Below are positions 21,001 to 24,514 of a DNA stretch of 64,000 nucleotides, in pieces. Source of the DNA: JAZDOK01 sp043798715 (GTDB taxonomy: Bacteria; Vulcanimicrobiota; JAZDOK01); contig JAZDOK010000030.1 of the NCBI GenBank assembly GCA_043798715.1, positions 3,125 to 67,124 on the forward strand. The letters run 5' to 3'. Numbering within the stretch: position 1 is the first letter of the stretch; every line of letters begins with the position of its first letter. The notes under the pieces were generated by a model. The model saw nothing but the letters and a program-made list of their open reading frames with translations, was not told the origin of the DNA and did not search any database. The translations under genes and the position numbers were made by a program.

Positions 21001-21794
21001 AGCCCGCTCTGGGTGTCATACCCCTGCCAGGTGCCATCGGACTGCTGAGAGGCAATAGATTCGTCGGGAAGTATAATGGAGACGATGTTGCCCCCGCCGC
21101 CCCGGAACACGATTGAACCTTCTGAAAGACGAGTCTCAACAGTGCCGTCCGCATGGCACACCAGAGCCGTGCTCCCGTCCCGGAGGAAATAGCTGGTGTC
21201 CCCCCCGGGACTCTTGCGGGAAACAAGAAGGCCCTCTTCGTCGTAGCGCTCCTCGGTCCCGTCCGTATAGACACACAGCCGGCTGCCCTCGGGATAATAG
21301 GTTACGGTGTTGTCGCCTTCCGGAAGGGTCAAAGACCCATCTTCATTCTCGTGAATGATGATCTCCTGCTCCCCGATTCTCTCCGTGATGTGCTCGTCTG
21401 GAGTGTCTATGAAAGTGACCTGAGTTCCGTCGGGAGCGGTGAAGACCATCGTGTTCTCCGGAAGATCCTGGATGGAGAAGTCTTCCCCCGTCTCCTTTCT
21501 AAGGGTCAGGGTTCCATCCTGGTTGGGGAAGATGAGCAGGATCTCGCCGGAGGGGCGCTGTTCCTGGACAAGGCCCTCGGGCGTGGAGCACCACCGCCCC
21601 CGGTCGTTGTAAACGGGGAGGTTGGCCGAGCCCTGGCCCGGAATGTACAGGGCGGCCGGGCCCCAGTCCCTGGCCCCGAAGGGAGGCGGAGATCCTCCGT
21701 TTCCACCCGGAGATTGAAAATTGAGCCTTTCTTCGAACTCCGTGCGGTACCTTTTGTAGGCCAGATAGGCTTCCAGAGACTCGATCATATTCAT
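1..21794 (-). CDS. Giant DG/YD-repeat (RHS-like) protein, C-terminus beyond window
   Basis: One frame runs from ATG 21,794 to the left edge with no stop: at least 7,264 codons (over 750 kDa). I followed this frame in translation. No stop-terminated open frame of any length occurs in it, and all minus-strand shadow frames lie in the other two frames, which supports continuity. The start has an AGGGGG ribosome site 8 nt upstream. The N-terminus (MNMIESLEAYLAYKRY) shows no signal peptide or membrane segment. Most of the protein is short repeats with a DG turn every 10-20 residues (LPDGT, NQDGT, SADGT) and YDxxGRL units, as in RHS/YD-repeat proteins that form beta-hairpin shells. Order: degenerate DG repeats (1-1330), three repeats of about 768 residues (about 1330-3505), degenerate repeats (3505-4865), a helical 91-residue repeat block (about 4880-5770), then DG repeats to the edge. 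No toxin tip or self-cleaving RHS core is visible; these could lie in the missing C-terminus. Function is unknown; a surface, adhesion or polymorphic-toxin role is inference. Confidence 0.9.
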   Translation of the reverse strand, partial: MNMIESLEAYLAYKRYRTEFEERLNFQSPGGNGGSPPPFGARDWGPAALYIPGQGSANLPVYNDRGRWCSTPEGLVQEQRPSGEILLIFPNQDGTLTLRKETGEDFSIQDLPENTMVFTAPDGTQVTFIDTPDEHITERIGEQEIIIHENEDGSLTLPEGDNTVTYYPEGSRLCVYTDGTEERYDEEGLLVSRKSPGGDTSYFLRDGSTALVCHADGTVETRLSEGSIVFRGGGGNIVSIILPDESIASQQSDGTWQGYDTQSGLHTYAEDGAPVSLQLADSLVTYYRNGVQKTEFSDGRIQWQTKEGNTIEVAADNTLSGTDSAENALTLAWEDEEHSTIRITNSDSSFSLLSTAGDLERYIPNGVQILSSSDGNKIFTLSDGTEVSISASGSVAAHDVEGVTLSALQEYDGKLVAYYPDGRVAFLTLDGTEYLSSASGCIRKGAVDGTSTYYLPGGITLTRLPGSSPEAKDSAGRNLVVSILEDGKFTVREVDGESYTFDPVTLSGILQRNDASRVEVSTSGVVTLYDSQDRIIEKVEPDGSHTEYTYFEGGGKRIRYPDNTREEYDAGGKLVLKEDPQGVTTLYHADGSYTVREPNGQVDEYDHDGVHLSRLSPEGMLTAYRSDGSTETSAPSGVIKEVLSDTTEIWTVPGILLGLSRDTSGAIGDLVLTVSPGGAVSATLGGYAVSAQQLPDSTFVISHPDGYEIEIYPELFSASRRAPSTYIRTLESSGTLSILIVGGVIEITPGADNAALSLSGEDNEGTPLAVNWEGSAPPPSTMEEAAGRTIRLTRSDGTYELYYPDLTVESYTADGHLSLKFLPDKHINFYTEQGGIFMRCLPDGNYIAAGNLGLSYIRDGQNNLLGVILPGGVQAVQQEDGSFFGEVVSGLGYTVQPDGTAVLSLPEGGTYTSENGLTQVTFPPGGPLESVLMIESGPVFQYTASGQETRTISYLSEGGWEVFSSEGVARYDIEGTLIRSSDSQMLLSFFDSQGRVMRREYPGGQVVTLIYNTDGSYVVDDPSISGTKEYYKKLSEGGYLWKKEYSDGSYQEFDSQGRVSAFRQVTGECFQVTYFENGDKEYASAGLTFREDASENMLWVEQRQEDGTSAILYPDGKAEQYRAPGEGETRGSLMARYYTQGGNPNNASVVIEVFADDGTTLTRITLADDTQYTFNTDGTYIKEGWGFREIYQSDENMDPYAPSGRLIGKEEEGVGVTLYTYFEDGSECISRPDGTKEYYRAPAEGGANGETHGTLSRKDIPMTLEGPPFQGIRSTFYAGDGTTITKVVEPDGTQRELRPDGTVSRLYLSSGKIQDFDESGRLTREVIPSASGNITMEYQQDGTRTQTYTDNTVETYRTDGTLAERVFEGGVQETFDALGRLNVTTYPDGTTISYSLDGSRTITTPNGTQFRFDAVGRLTSQTLPGTTPVEYQFNPETRTLTLPNGGSITLRSDGTIEKYIASDGCQYIYDASGRLTQIKDADDNVLFEQVFNSGGTRTLEFADLSDEMAIAGSLSTRTLANGAVISYNTDGTYSITYPQGESSLQRVDYYSSEGVLQESHIGNNVFKYEYNASYGWRLFFPGNVIEDFSAGAGNHVWARNFLDGGRGEGDNGYGKIGWRAHSNYLYTNYTYNQDGTVTITEPWGRTETRDASGSLLGFTSPDGTYVDSPDPHEGVAYTRTYEATENHPAVVEYYNADNVLTQVTYTSSDVTATVSFNSDGTKAVAYSDGSAENYDVLGRLTSWSVKDEHNNDLITSYTYNQDGTTRIGFPDGSYRIYDAQMNLTGAYLPNGEVLHFAVTQDGQFSMTCPDGFTEVLNTDLKLVSETKSNETYTFSYNQDGTSSLTGPSGEVYDFRSDRTLSLVQAGENEVLNFDAGERFLSFTESGSEDLSVTYNQDGGITQTYAGGTSETYDTSGRLASRSLPFPEGGPQGSDVTTFAYSQDGVRTTTFSDGRALLESQDGTIQSNRSDGSLETVYFGASFNLYDPVGRISETRYPDGSVLTHFLDGGSAPISSSGGVEIRRSDGSLREKIYADGRVEFFNEQEVLVERRLADGKKEIYHENGDISYYRSEGTLEKVLHPDESFDLYDAAGNFIQSFDADGIHTDHLPDGSTVLTYTDFSTETYHSNGIIAERNYPGGVSETFDDSGRLIGTTYPDGTTISYSLDGTRTITTPNGTQFRFDAEGCLTSQMLPGTTPMEYQFDSETRTLTLPDGGSITIRSDGTLEGYTAADGCQYIYDTAGRLTQIKDAGDNVLFDQVFNSGGTRTLEFAAFSDEMAADGSLTTRTLANGADISYNPDGTYSITYPQGESSLQRVDYYSAEGVLTESHVGNNVFKYEYNASYGWRLFFPGNVIECIGADAGNHVWARLFLDGGRGEGDNGYGKIGWRAHSNYLYTNYTYNQDGTVTTTEPWGRTETRDSSGNLLGFTSPDGTYVDSPDPHEGVAYTRTYEATENHPAVVEYYDAGGVLTQVTYTAVSGTSATVTFNSDGTKTVVFSNGAAENYDALGRLTSWSVQDEEENDLVTSYTYNQDGTTRVDFPDGSYRTYDAQMNLTGAYLPNGEVLHFAVTQDGQFSITYPDGFTEVLNTDLKLISETKSNETYTFSYNQDGTSSLTGPDGTTYGIRGDHTLGLVQVGENRELSFNTSEIFLGSEDLSVTHNQDGSVTQTYAGVASETYDTAGRLASRSLSYPSGGPQGMDVTTFSYLPDDVRETSFSDGRYILGNMDGTIQAMRADGSLEANYVGGSFTLYNPTGRISGTVYPDGSFQTQLLDGGLTMISPSGEAETRRSNGSLKERLYADGSIEFFNEQEVLTERLFPDGRKVIYHANGDVSCYRSDGTLATLTHPDGSFEIYDNLGQLLGSFDAGGIHSDHLADGSTVLTYTDFSTETYNSYGIIVERNYPGGTSETFDDFGRLIMATYPNGTTISYSANGTRTVATPNGTEFHFDAEGRLTSQTLPGTASVEYQFNSETRTLTLPDGGSITLRSDGTIEKYISADGCQYLYDTAGRLTQIKDADDNILFEQAFNSGGTRTLEFAGLTDEISADGSLTTRTLANPAGGGVISYNPDGTYSITYPPGESSLQRVDYYSAGGVLQESHIGNNVFKYDTSYGWRVFFPGNVLEYFSAGAVNHVWARLFLDGGRGEGDNGYGKIGWRSHPNYHYTNYTYNQDGTVTITEPWGRTETRDASGNLIGITSPDGTYVDSPDPHEGVAYTRTYEATENHPEVVEYYDAGGVLTQVAYTYGGGNSATVTFNSDGTRTAVYSNGAEEFYDTLGRLTSWSVKDENNNDLVTSYTYNQDGTTRVDFPDGSYRIYDAQMNLTGAYLPNGEVLHFAVTQDGRFSITYPDGFTEVLNTDLKLVSETKDEETYTFSYNQDGTYSLTAPSGEVYDFRSDHTLSAAQVGENEELNFDAGERFLSFTESSSEDLALTYNQDGSVTQTYAGVASETYDTAGLLASRSLSYPEGGPQGSDVTIFSYLSGDVHKTTFSDGSYLLENMDGTIEFYRPNESLEEKYLAGSHEVYDPDDRLAFRWLSDGSATAFFLSGKESTLSADSIIITRRDDGTIARKLYASGDIAVEYFDTQERLTKQVFSDGTIKIYAYGQDGAYSITFSTGRIEEYDSQGRITKITYPDESWESTQYLAGNLRKVTYSSGEKKVYDSENRLIRWEEADGSGIFDYAYSSEGITATVASSLERLVRPDNSERWALPDGTTVEISSDGTSATAEKAGQAVSADILSDGRISLGYSDTTTTILNRSEFQFATSAENGLSLVIMANNIRTYTQADGVVTLLNADGTIQETRDSQNNLLATIILANGGIKITEQDGTFTTLNTDLSIIRSSSNGLSRTIHQDGSSEFAFSDTEAAEALTITCLLNADGTLPQEAAHDSNDNLLSASINQDGSISITSGSFIHTLKMDLSREVLTQSNLKVEYRKDGREIWTQPDGTKSYVEADGTIAPYNGSWNNAEAGTQKITNNVRHTLQSEVVGNKIHIYEYYNNNHHTYLNADYSIEYVTGAGTFLKLRTDNGMEIHSLLNLQTLLSPDRLSVQTFDANGGSIASHLQSDGTITIDEYPALSVSLKVDSNRLRETVLLDRGVILKLEESEYFHASLQNGQNLECSRSNDGKIEIRGRVPGYWGYEINEFARITIETDHTQNILLRNGIKKTILPDGHYSLITPQMTRIDLDAQKNLVQAVDKDGNILSASRIDDNTLRIINHNATVSTINENDFTLTTASSLGIEKRDINRVYRYQEWSFPNGFTSKIEGNSIRTYNSQGKYLASWLNADGSITIPAYYNGLPATFAADLCSYTITAQNGVTRRHNLDGTILFQHPDGFSVSLSSDKTSVQVSDSQGTELSALYQDGKTTFTDTRGYHYTLWDNMNWKIEIPNGINVEHFADGVAVWTQPNGTVTRLDPNGSVGYYGYYGTLDSAGHRLNTGKDTEGSLVIQNANGSYTILKSDFTRIVFTEDGRRLVLTPQDAILARYPNGAETYQLSSGALITFDLAGHNYPTERLEDGTLSVDFSTILRGELDLDLNYRLEALNGIYREILINGSQEVHLPEGVIIPLDKDGKVLSSRVVQDSQGTLCNNATQDADGTIHFTYRDGRKGVFKPDLTLTMTSGSGLTRIEKTLHSDGSITLRDGLSLSLTMSTSGLISAVDRYGNALSAVYRQDGTFIVTLADGTARTIAQNLGLSDTPYNGSEYFYNLDASVATLDEQGNAVSFTHPDGAITTQNEDDTWSVAHTDGGNALYNAQGQLISSIRSVPGGLTRIIYGAGQTEHTSGTIVYELPSGVTVTRLPNDALDAVYPAGGGGSLSLTDNGSIRVTEPDGRISLISTSLTQTITDERNSLYGITYQEVIQPDGTREIRQYDASLLEDLPPSQEEPPAPLATQDSLHIAAHQLMDGVSGASLSYIDYIGTYTYNGLMAGRTDYLQLANDAICEAAEHTINYHYTTASQLAWVASKAQSFLNLAGLVALPTGITSDLLKAAALGDTSLARSIESKLRHGRTDFQALVEESISAAFPGMETGQVHDKADGMLRFLELLPLPSGLTSQILHDAVYAAMEGVAEATTAFKDEIVSLMEGKIRQSRTDYLVLAQECLREAALEVLNTRYTTSEEAAWLFEKASAITNAASLIALPSGVTSQAIHDASWSVMNGVSGASTAYKDYIASYFESGLRHGRSDYLQLAEDSIHEAARVKLNYYYTTASQLAWVATKAGAMITTLGLLASQPASPPSLPSGFTSQGIHDAAWSALANEPEATDSFKDEIARLIEEGLRGGRTDYLSLAEEAIRRSGAVKLNRVYATSEEKAWVDQRASQIIANLGLVPLTEGVTSQAINDAAYAVMNGEGGATAAYKDYIAWYFENGLRHGRTDYLQLAEDSIHESARVKLNCYYTTQSQLNWVAAKAESLIKNAGLIALPEGVSSDLISRAAWGAMQGAGGATNAYKDYIAAYIESAMRHGRTDYLQLAKDSIHEAARVKLNYYYTTESQLNWVANKADFILKSLGLSDLPAGITEQALNDAVSSALAQETEAFREAVSLAAENLFRHGRSDHLAVLRDAIHVAAQDTLSITYTTASEIAWVAQRASQIMANLGLVALPENLTSTLIHDAAWGIMAGVGGATDAYKDYIAYYFESGIRHGRTDYLQLGKDSICEAARVKLNYYYTTQSQLAWVATKAGAMITTLGLLSLPANTTSEGIKDLSWTLMNGVSGATTAYKYYIAFYFESGIRHGRTDYLQLAKDSIHEAARVKLNYYYTTQSQLAWVDTQANLIANRLNDFIQNGKYTLSLSGGATEEHFGSGEVVLHRADGTTRASHPNGSWEEKNAAGQVTSARLTDSRTATYAYNQDGSFTRSLSDGSVEQYDTYGLIARTDYSGGSYRLFSSDGTSILHETDGGSKTTDAGGSITSYEKANGDVEQYFHDGTKKLTHPDGSRAEYDAAGLIAKSESDGITVTYLHYGNGSETRLYSDGATRKYDASGNLLSETLPFSFSAAIATNNDNSRVISYSAGDRETYTAQGALLVRQDSSGEITRFFSDGTSFQPSAQGLTWDYREDGSLAITAPSGLSCLVLTSGVTTWTDQVLTFDISADGALSEGAILSDGRVRIAEGNAWTDFDLSRFEIDRQFLSGVSFQEDASGVEEYLLPDLTSITRSASGIFTATDIFGRHPAASLQADGSLLLAYADGDTVSVAADGTVAERHLAENLLVLYNTDGTMLERTLDGSITAEDSAGNLFKLTAPGEVEVIQNPDGTFTAVLNNGSISTYDENGIFVENRLTLASGFEKIIKSDGSLRYELGSTSLWVEVQGSVVSAQANGSSITASKAQDGTITIQPSGEKYIISQSSIKFYQNAHVNIVSRSDDAERSLEWILFADGKKDVYNSDGTVRHLNSEGTLLGIEILANHEVLGETEATLQPDGSYQATLFDGSVSEYSADGTFQCNVLEQGGVTKTFTSDGVWHWEYSNGLTKELQPDNIIIWTKRESGAVVFTATLHPDGTASVVDGNNNPINGCTYVNHKRLVIPASDGTTTRLYFTGLLIKGQENTILNIEQTNGIVTTRLSDGSYTSLDAGGNSISTTLSNGVVTVSNPDGSTLSAGWDGTYNEVKWTLVVPDYLTVEFRGDAFQTWNLADGTHFWPDWGWGGDGHGDFGVQWLPDGGLNFNKYGWSSGGNYYYIHVVIHPDLSMTQEAVNGLTRRSLWDGSSSMLRPASGLLSGNLPDGVTESIASNLDATYTAQNGLQVQYAHTGVTTWTEEDGTNITIRPDGGLDWNAAHDAGGMVLTSEKLSDGTLRIDRGYDPYHHPWVTQDFFKPDMTEVIKYRFGLQEEIAANGTITLKDIEGNVIPYTTGENEVLIAEHNGINLEVHSDRSLVFSNPSLTIEVASDGSEVWTTPGGEVVRLNADRGVLWELSHDYSGRWIHDVYTRFVDPDYSGGEAKNILCRPFDNQYFILPNLQYFFSHSLSAETEISGVVTTRHSDFSVESLAKNGLSQIVRSDGAEIWTLPNGDWIVYDLDKKVYAYDVSNRGLGLRVNRTMEGVFLLTCSNNDLVIVNPTDFSVTTWRLDGTKRVEYSDGSIEELNVQRESLPDVAPVVLSNLDGSTATRTADGAFIIQTSSGTPVQNEDGTWTNNYSNGDVTTYTSDGRLSSWFVKTESLTRFYRRDGSIERIETLSGVAEYFNIDVCYKTMVLPDFTRIDLRYWPEGQWFWHVQSANTLSGNIAGYFDLDGNIHLADAGGKELKIIIPDFVVKTLDSQEKLATQLLPNGDTEHYNSWGA
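4470..7150 (-). repeat. About ten helical 91-residue repeats inside the giant protein
   Basis: The segment gcgatgtagt or a variant recurs at 4,648, 4,921, 5,458, 5,731, 6,004, 6,301, 6,574 and 7,057, with weaker units near 5,190 and 6,830. The dominant spacing is 273 bp (91 codons); one unit is 297 bp. The encoded unit reads roughly HGRTDYLQLAEDSIHEAARV, then KLNYYYTTxSQLAWVATKA, then GLxALPxGVTSQxIHDAAWS, then MNGVSGATxAYKDYIAYYFE. It is rich in Ala, Leu and Lys/Glu and predicted helical, unlike the beta-type DG repeats on both sides. I do not recognise the family. Confidence 0.85.
7373..7389. repeat. Palindrome CCCCGCC-TCC-GGCGGGG inside the giant gene
   Basis: A perfect 7-bp inverted repeat with a 3-nt loop. 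On the coding (minus) strand it is read as part of a PAGGGG peptide. The same 17-mer occurs at 12,614 and, with loop ATC, at 29,344. Confidence 0.7.
11280..17800 (-). repeat. Three tandem copies of a 2.3-kb coding repeat
   Basis: Landmark strings recur at fixed spacing. The segment beginning gtcgtcccgtcctg lies at 11,893, 14,191 and 16,501, and cgcgaccgcc lies at 12,371, 14,669 and 16,976. Unit lengths are therefore 2,298 bp (766 codons) and 2,307-2,310 bp (769-770 codons), always a multiple of three. Each unit contains YDxxGRL repeats plus a module that is not YD-like (FPGNVI, NHVWAR, FLDGGRGEGDNGYGKIGW, WGRTETRD, SPDPHEGVAYTRTYEATENH). Copies look highly similar by eye over long stretches. 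Unit edges are approximate because the flanks are themselves degenerate repeats. Confidence 0.9.
12614..12630. repeat. Second copy of the CCCCGCC-TCC-GGCGGGG palindrome
   Basis: Identical to the 17-mer at 7,373. It is present only in this one of the three 2.3-kb repeat copies. At the equivalent sites near 14,917 and 17,224 the sequence is cggcgccg-like and 9 bp shorter. It encodes PAGGG where the sister copies have only GA, so it looks like an in-frame gain or replacement. Confidence 0.7.
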
Positions 21795-22062
21795 CCGTCG
21801 TTCCCCCTTGTCGAAAATCTGCGGAGGGCAAAATGCTTATTTTTCCCCTCACTATTAACGTACGGATGTTTTTTTCAAAATATCCAGAATTTTTCAGGTT
21901 GAAGATGTAAAAAATGCGATAACGGTGCCGTAAAGAATTTATTTTTGAGAATTTTTGGCTCTACGTAAACACCGGGTTTGCGGCACGTCCAAAATTGGCC
22001 AAAATTACGCAGCAAATCCCCTATCCCCTTGACGACATTGCAAGCGGCGTGAAAATACTATT
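21795..22062. promoter_or_regulatory. AT-rich intergenic region between divergent giant gene and comEC
   Basis: This 268-bp gap is clearly AT-richer than its flanks and separates two divergent genes, so both promoters should lie here. For the giant gene only weak minus-strand candidates were seen (TTGAAA near 21,877 followed by TAATAG-like hexamers at poor spacing). The AGGGGG ribosome site of the giant gene is at the left end. No small gene or strong terminator was seen. Confidence 0.5.
22029..22056 (+). promoter_or_regulatory. Candidate leaderless promoter of comEC
   Basis: TTGACG (22,029-22,034), a 16-nt spacer, then GAAAAT (22,051-22,056). The expected transcription start falls on the GTG start codon at 22,063. 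No ribosome site precedes that codon, consistent with a leaderless message. The -10 match is only 4 of 6. Confidence 0.35.
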
Positions 22063-24462
22063 GTGCCGGGATCTATCATTCCTCTTACCCTGGGACTTGC
22101 TCTGGGAATCTGGGCGGGCGCGGAATCTCACCTGGAGGCCGCTCCGGCCTTTGGTTTGAGTCTCTTTTTTCTCGCCCTGGGAATCGGGCTTGCCGCCGCC
22201 GGGAGGAGAGATCCCGCTTTTTCGAGGATCCTCATTCTTGTCCTCCTCACGGCCGGCACCTTTTTCGGGGGAATCTTCCTTCGCCTTGAGGCCGAGAAAA
22301 AAACACTCCGCGATGAACTCGCCCCCTGGAAGGAGAAGGAAGTCTGTCTTGAGGGCGTCCTGACTCAAGACATGAGGAAACTGGGACGCGGGAAAGCCTT
22401 CCTGCTCCGGGTGGAGGGCGTGCAGGGCGCGGAATGCCTACAGAAGTTATCCGGGCTCATCCTGGTCCGGCTCTATCCGGAAGAGACGGATTTTTCAAAC
22501 AAAGCCCCTGTTGCTCTTTCTTCCCTTATCTTCGGGGCCCGCATCTCCGCCAGGGGGATCTTAAGTGAGCCTTCCCGGGCCACCAACCCGGGGGAATCAG
22601 ACTACCGACTCTCCCTCAGGCGACAAGGGATAAACTCCATCCTGACCATAAAATCTACAGAAGACCTTTTGATCCTCGGCCCCGGCGGCGGAAATCCCCT
22701 GTGGGCTTTTTCTTATGCCGTTAAAAGAAAGCTTTATGAAATCATCAGAAAGGCCCTCCCCGAGCCCGATGCCTCACTACTCATCGGGATCCTTCTGGGA
22801 GAGCCGTCGGCCCTTGAGGAAGAGCTTCTATCCGCCTTCAGGGGCACCGGCACCCTCCATCTTCTGGCGGCCTCGGGCCTCAACGTAGGGATCGTTATTC
22901 TCTTCTGTCTGGGGCTCTTCCACCTCATGGGAATCAGCCGCAGATGGGCGTGCTTCTGGGCGCTCCCTCTCATCCTGTTCTATACCCTGCTGGCCGGGGC
23001 CTCCTCTTCAATCGTACGGGCCGCCATCATGGGCGCGATGGCTTGTCTGGCGGTTTTTTTCGAGCGGGAAAACGATCTTCCCGCCACGACCTTCCTGGCG
23101 GCTTTTTTGATGCTGATCATGAAGCCCTTCTGGCTCTTTGACATCGGGTTTCAACTGAGCTTTCTCTCCGTCTTTTCCATCCTCTGGCTCACACCGGCCC
23201 TCAACAGATACTTTTCCGCTCTCCCACCCTGGCTCTCGATGCCGCTGGCCGTCTCGCTGGCCTGCCAGATAGGCCTCTGGCCGCTCCTGGCATTCTATTT
23301 CAACCAGTTCTCCCTCATCGCCCCCCTGGCCAACCTCCTGGTCGTGCCGGCGGCCTCGATCCTCCTTCCGATGGGCCTGATCCAGGCTGTTCTCGGGGCC
23401 GTCTTTCTCCCCCTGAGCTATCCGGTTGCCGGGCTCAACTGGCTCCTCATGCAGTACCTGGAAAAGACCGTACGCTTCCTCGATCGCCTCCCCGGAGCCG
23501 GCTTCAGCCTCCCCACGCCTCCCTTCTGGGCGACGCTCCTCTTCTTTGGCTTGCTGGCGGCTCTCATCCTGATGGAACAGAGCCGCCTTCCCGTCTCGCG
23601 GGAAGCGGCCGTTCTTATCGGGCTCTGCCTCCTGGCCGCCATCCTCTGGTGGCAGGCACTCAAAGCTCCGCCTCCCATGGAGGTCACCTTTCTGGACGTG
23701 GGGGAGGGGGAGTCCACCTGTATCCGGATGCCCTCGGGAGAAACCATACTTATTGACGGAGGTCCGGCCAGCCGCTGGCTGGACCGGGGAGAAAAGACCG
23801 TCCTTCCCTTCCTCCGGCGGAGAGGAGTCCGCCTGATCGAGAGCCTCATCATCACTCATCCCCACCAGGATCACCTCGGGGGCATCCCGGCCATCCTTGA
23901 GAAAATTCCGGCGGGACGAATTTTCTCCAACGGGGAGGATTCCTCTCTTCCTGCTTTCAGGGCCGTACAGTCCCTGGCCGAACGGGAAAAAATTCCCTGG
24001 CAGACGCTCCGCTCCGGACAGAACATCGCCCTGGCCGACGGAGCTTCCCTCCTGATCCTGAATCCCTCCGAACTTCTTCCCCCCGAAGACCGAGAGGAAA
24101 TCAATGACAACTCCCTGGCTTTCATCTTTAAGTGGCGAACGATCAAAATTCTCTTTGCGGGGGACATCGGGCGGCAGGTGGAAAAAAAGATCCTCGCCTC
24201 CGGCATGCCCCTCGAATGCGATCTCCTCAAGGTGGCCCATCAGGGCAGTTCCGGCTCCTCGGGATCGGAATTTCTAAGGAAGGCTCGCCCCCGCTACTGC
24301 GTCATCTCCGCCGGCAGGAAAAACCGATTCAATCATCCATCGCCGAAGACCCTGGAGCGCCTTAAAGAGGCCGGAGCGTTCATACTGAGGACTGATCGTG
24401 ACGGGGCCGTCACTCTCACCAGCGATGGAAAGAAAATCCGAATCGCCACCATGCTGCCCTGA
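22063..24462 (+). CDS. comEC: ComEC/Rec2 family DNA uptake channel
   Basis: Predicted inner-membrane protein of 799 residues that passes single-stranded DNA into the cytoplasm during natural transformation. The N-terminus has hydrophobic segments and a DUF4131-like region (about 1-190). The multi-pass Competence domain follows (about 220-500), with the conserved stretch LHLLAASGLNVGI. A C-terminal metallo-beta-lactamase domain (about 540-799) carries the HPHQDHLGG metal site and a later FAGDIG strand. Full length for the family. The start is GTG with no good ribosome site; the next in-frame stop lies just upstream at 22,030, so little extension is possible. It is divergent from the giant gene and convergent with the SUMF1 gene. 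PilB and PilT genes further along the window would supply the usual partner pilus. Confidence 0.93.
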   Translation: MPGSIIPLTLGLALGIWAGAESHLEAAPAFGLSLFFLALGIGLAAAGRRDPAFSRILILVLLTAGTFFGGIFLRLEAEKKTLRDELAPWKEKEVCLEGVLTQDMRKLGRGKAFLLRVEGVQGAECLQKLSGLILVRLYPEETDFSNKAPVALSSLIFGARISARGILSEPSRATNPGESDYRLSLRRQGINSILTIKSTEDLLILGPGGGNPLWAFSYAVKRKLYEIIRKALPEPDASLLIGILLGEPSALEEELLSAFRGTGTLHLLAASGLNVGIVILFCLGLFHLMGISRRWACFWALPLILFYTLLAGASSSIVRAAIMGAMACLAVFFERENDLPATTFLAAFLMLIMKPFWLFDIGFQLSFLSVFSILWLTPALNRYFSALPPWLSMPLAVSLACQIGLWPLLAFYFNQFSLIAPLANLLVVPAASILLPMGLIQAVLGAVFLPLSYPVAGLNWLLMQYLEKTVRFLDRLPGAGFSLPTPPFWATLLFFGLLAALILMEQSRLPVSREAAVLIGLCLLAAILWWQALKAPPPMEVTFLDVGEGESTCIRMPSGETILIDGGPASRWLDRGEKTVLPFLRRRGVRLIESLIITHPHQDHLGGIPAILEKIPAGRIFSNGEDSSLPAFRAVQSLAEREKIPWQTLRSGQNIALADGASLLILNPSELLPPEDREEINDNSLAFIFKWRTIKILFAGDIGRQVEKKILASGMPLECDLLKVAHQGSSGSSGSEFLRKARPRYCVISAGRKNRFNHPSPKTLERLKEAGAFILRTDRDGAVTLTSDGKKIRIATMLP

Positions 24463-24471
24463 TTTTGAGTA

Positions 24472-24500
24472 GGGGCGCCCCGCCGAAGGCCGGGCGCCCC
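24472..24500. terminator. GC-rich hairpin between convergent comEC and SUMF1 genes
   Basis: GGGGCGCCC (24,472-24,480) pairs with GGGCGCCCC (24,492-24,500), with an inner GCC-GAA-GGC stem. It lies between two convergent stop codons. There is no long T-run, so it could be a repetitive palindromic element doing the job of a terminator. Its GTAGGGGCG edge matches the palindrome at 33,405. Confidence 0.5.
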
Positions 24501-24514
24501 AACATCCGGATCTA

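Noticed and set aside
23008..24240. 410-codon minus-strand frame inside comEC
   Set aside because: Antisense to a clearly recognisable ComEC; charged, low-complexity translation without motifs.
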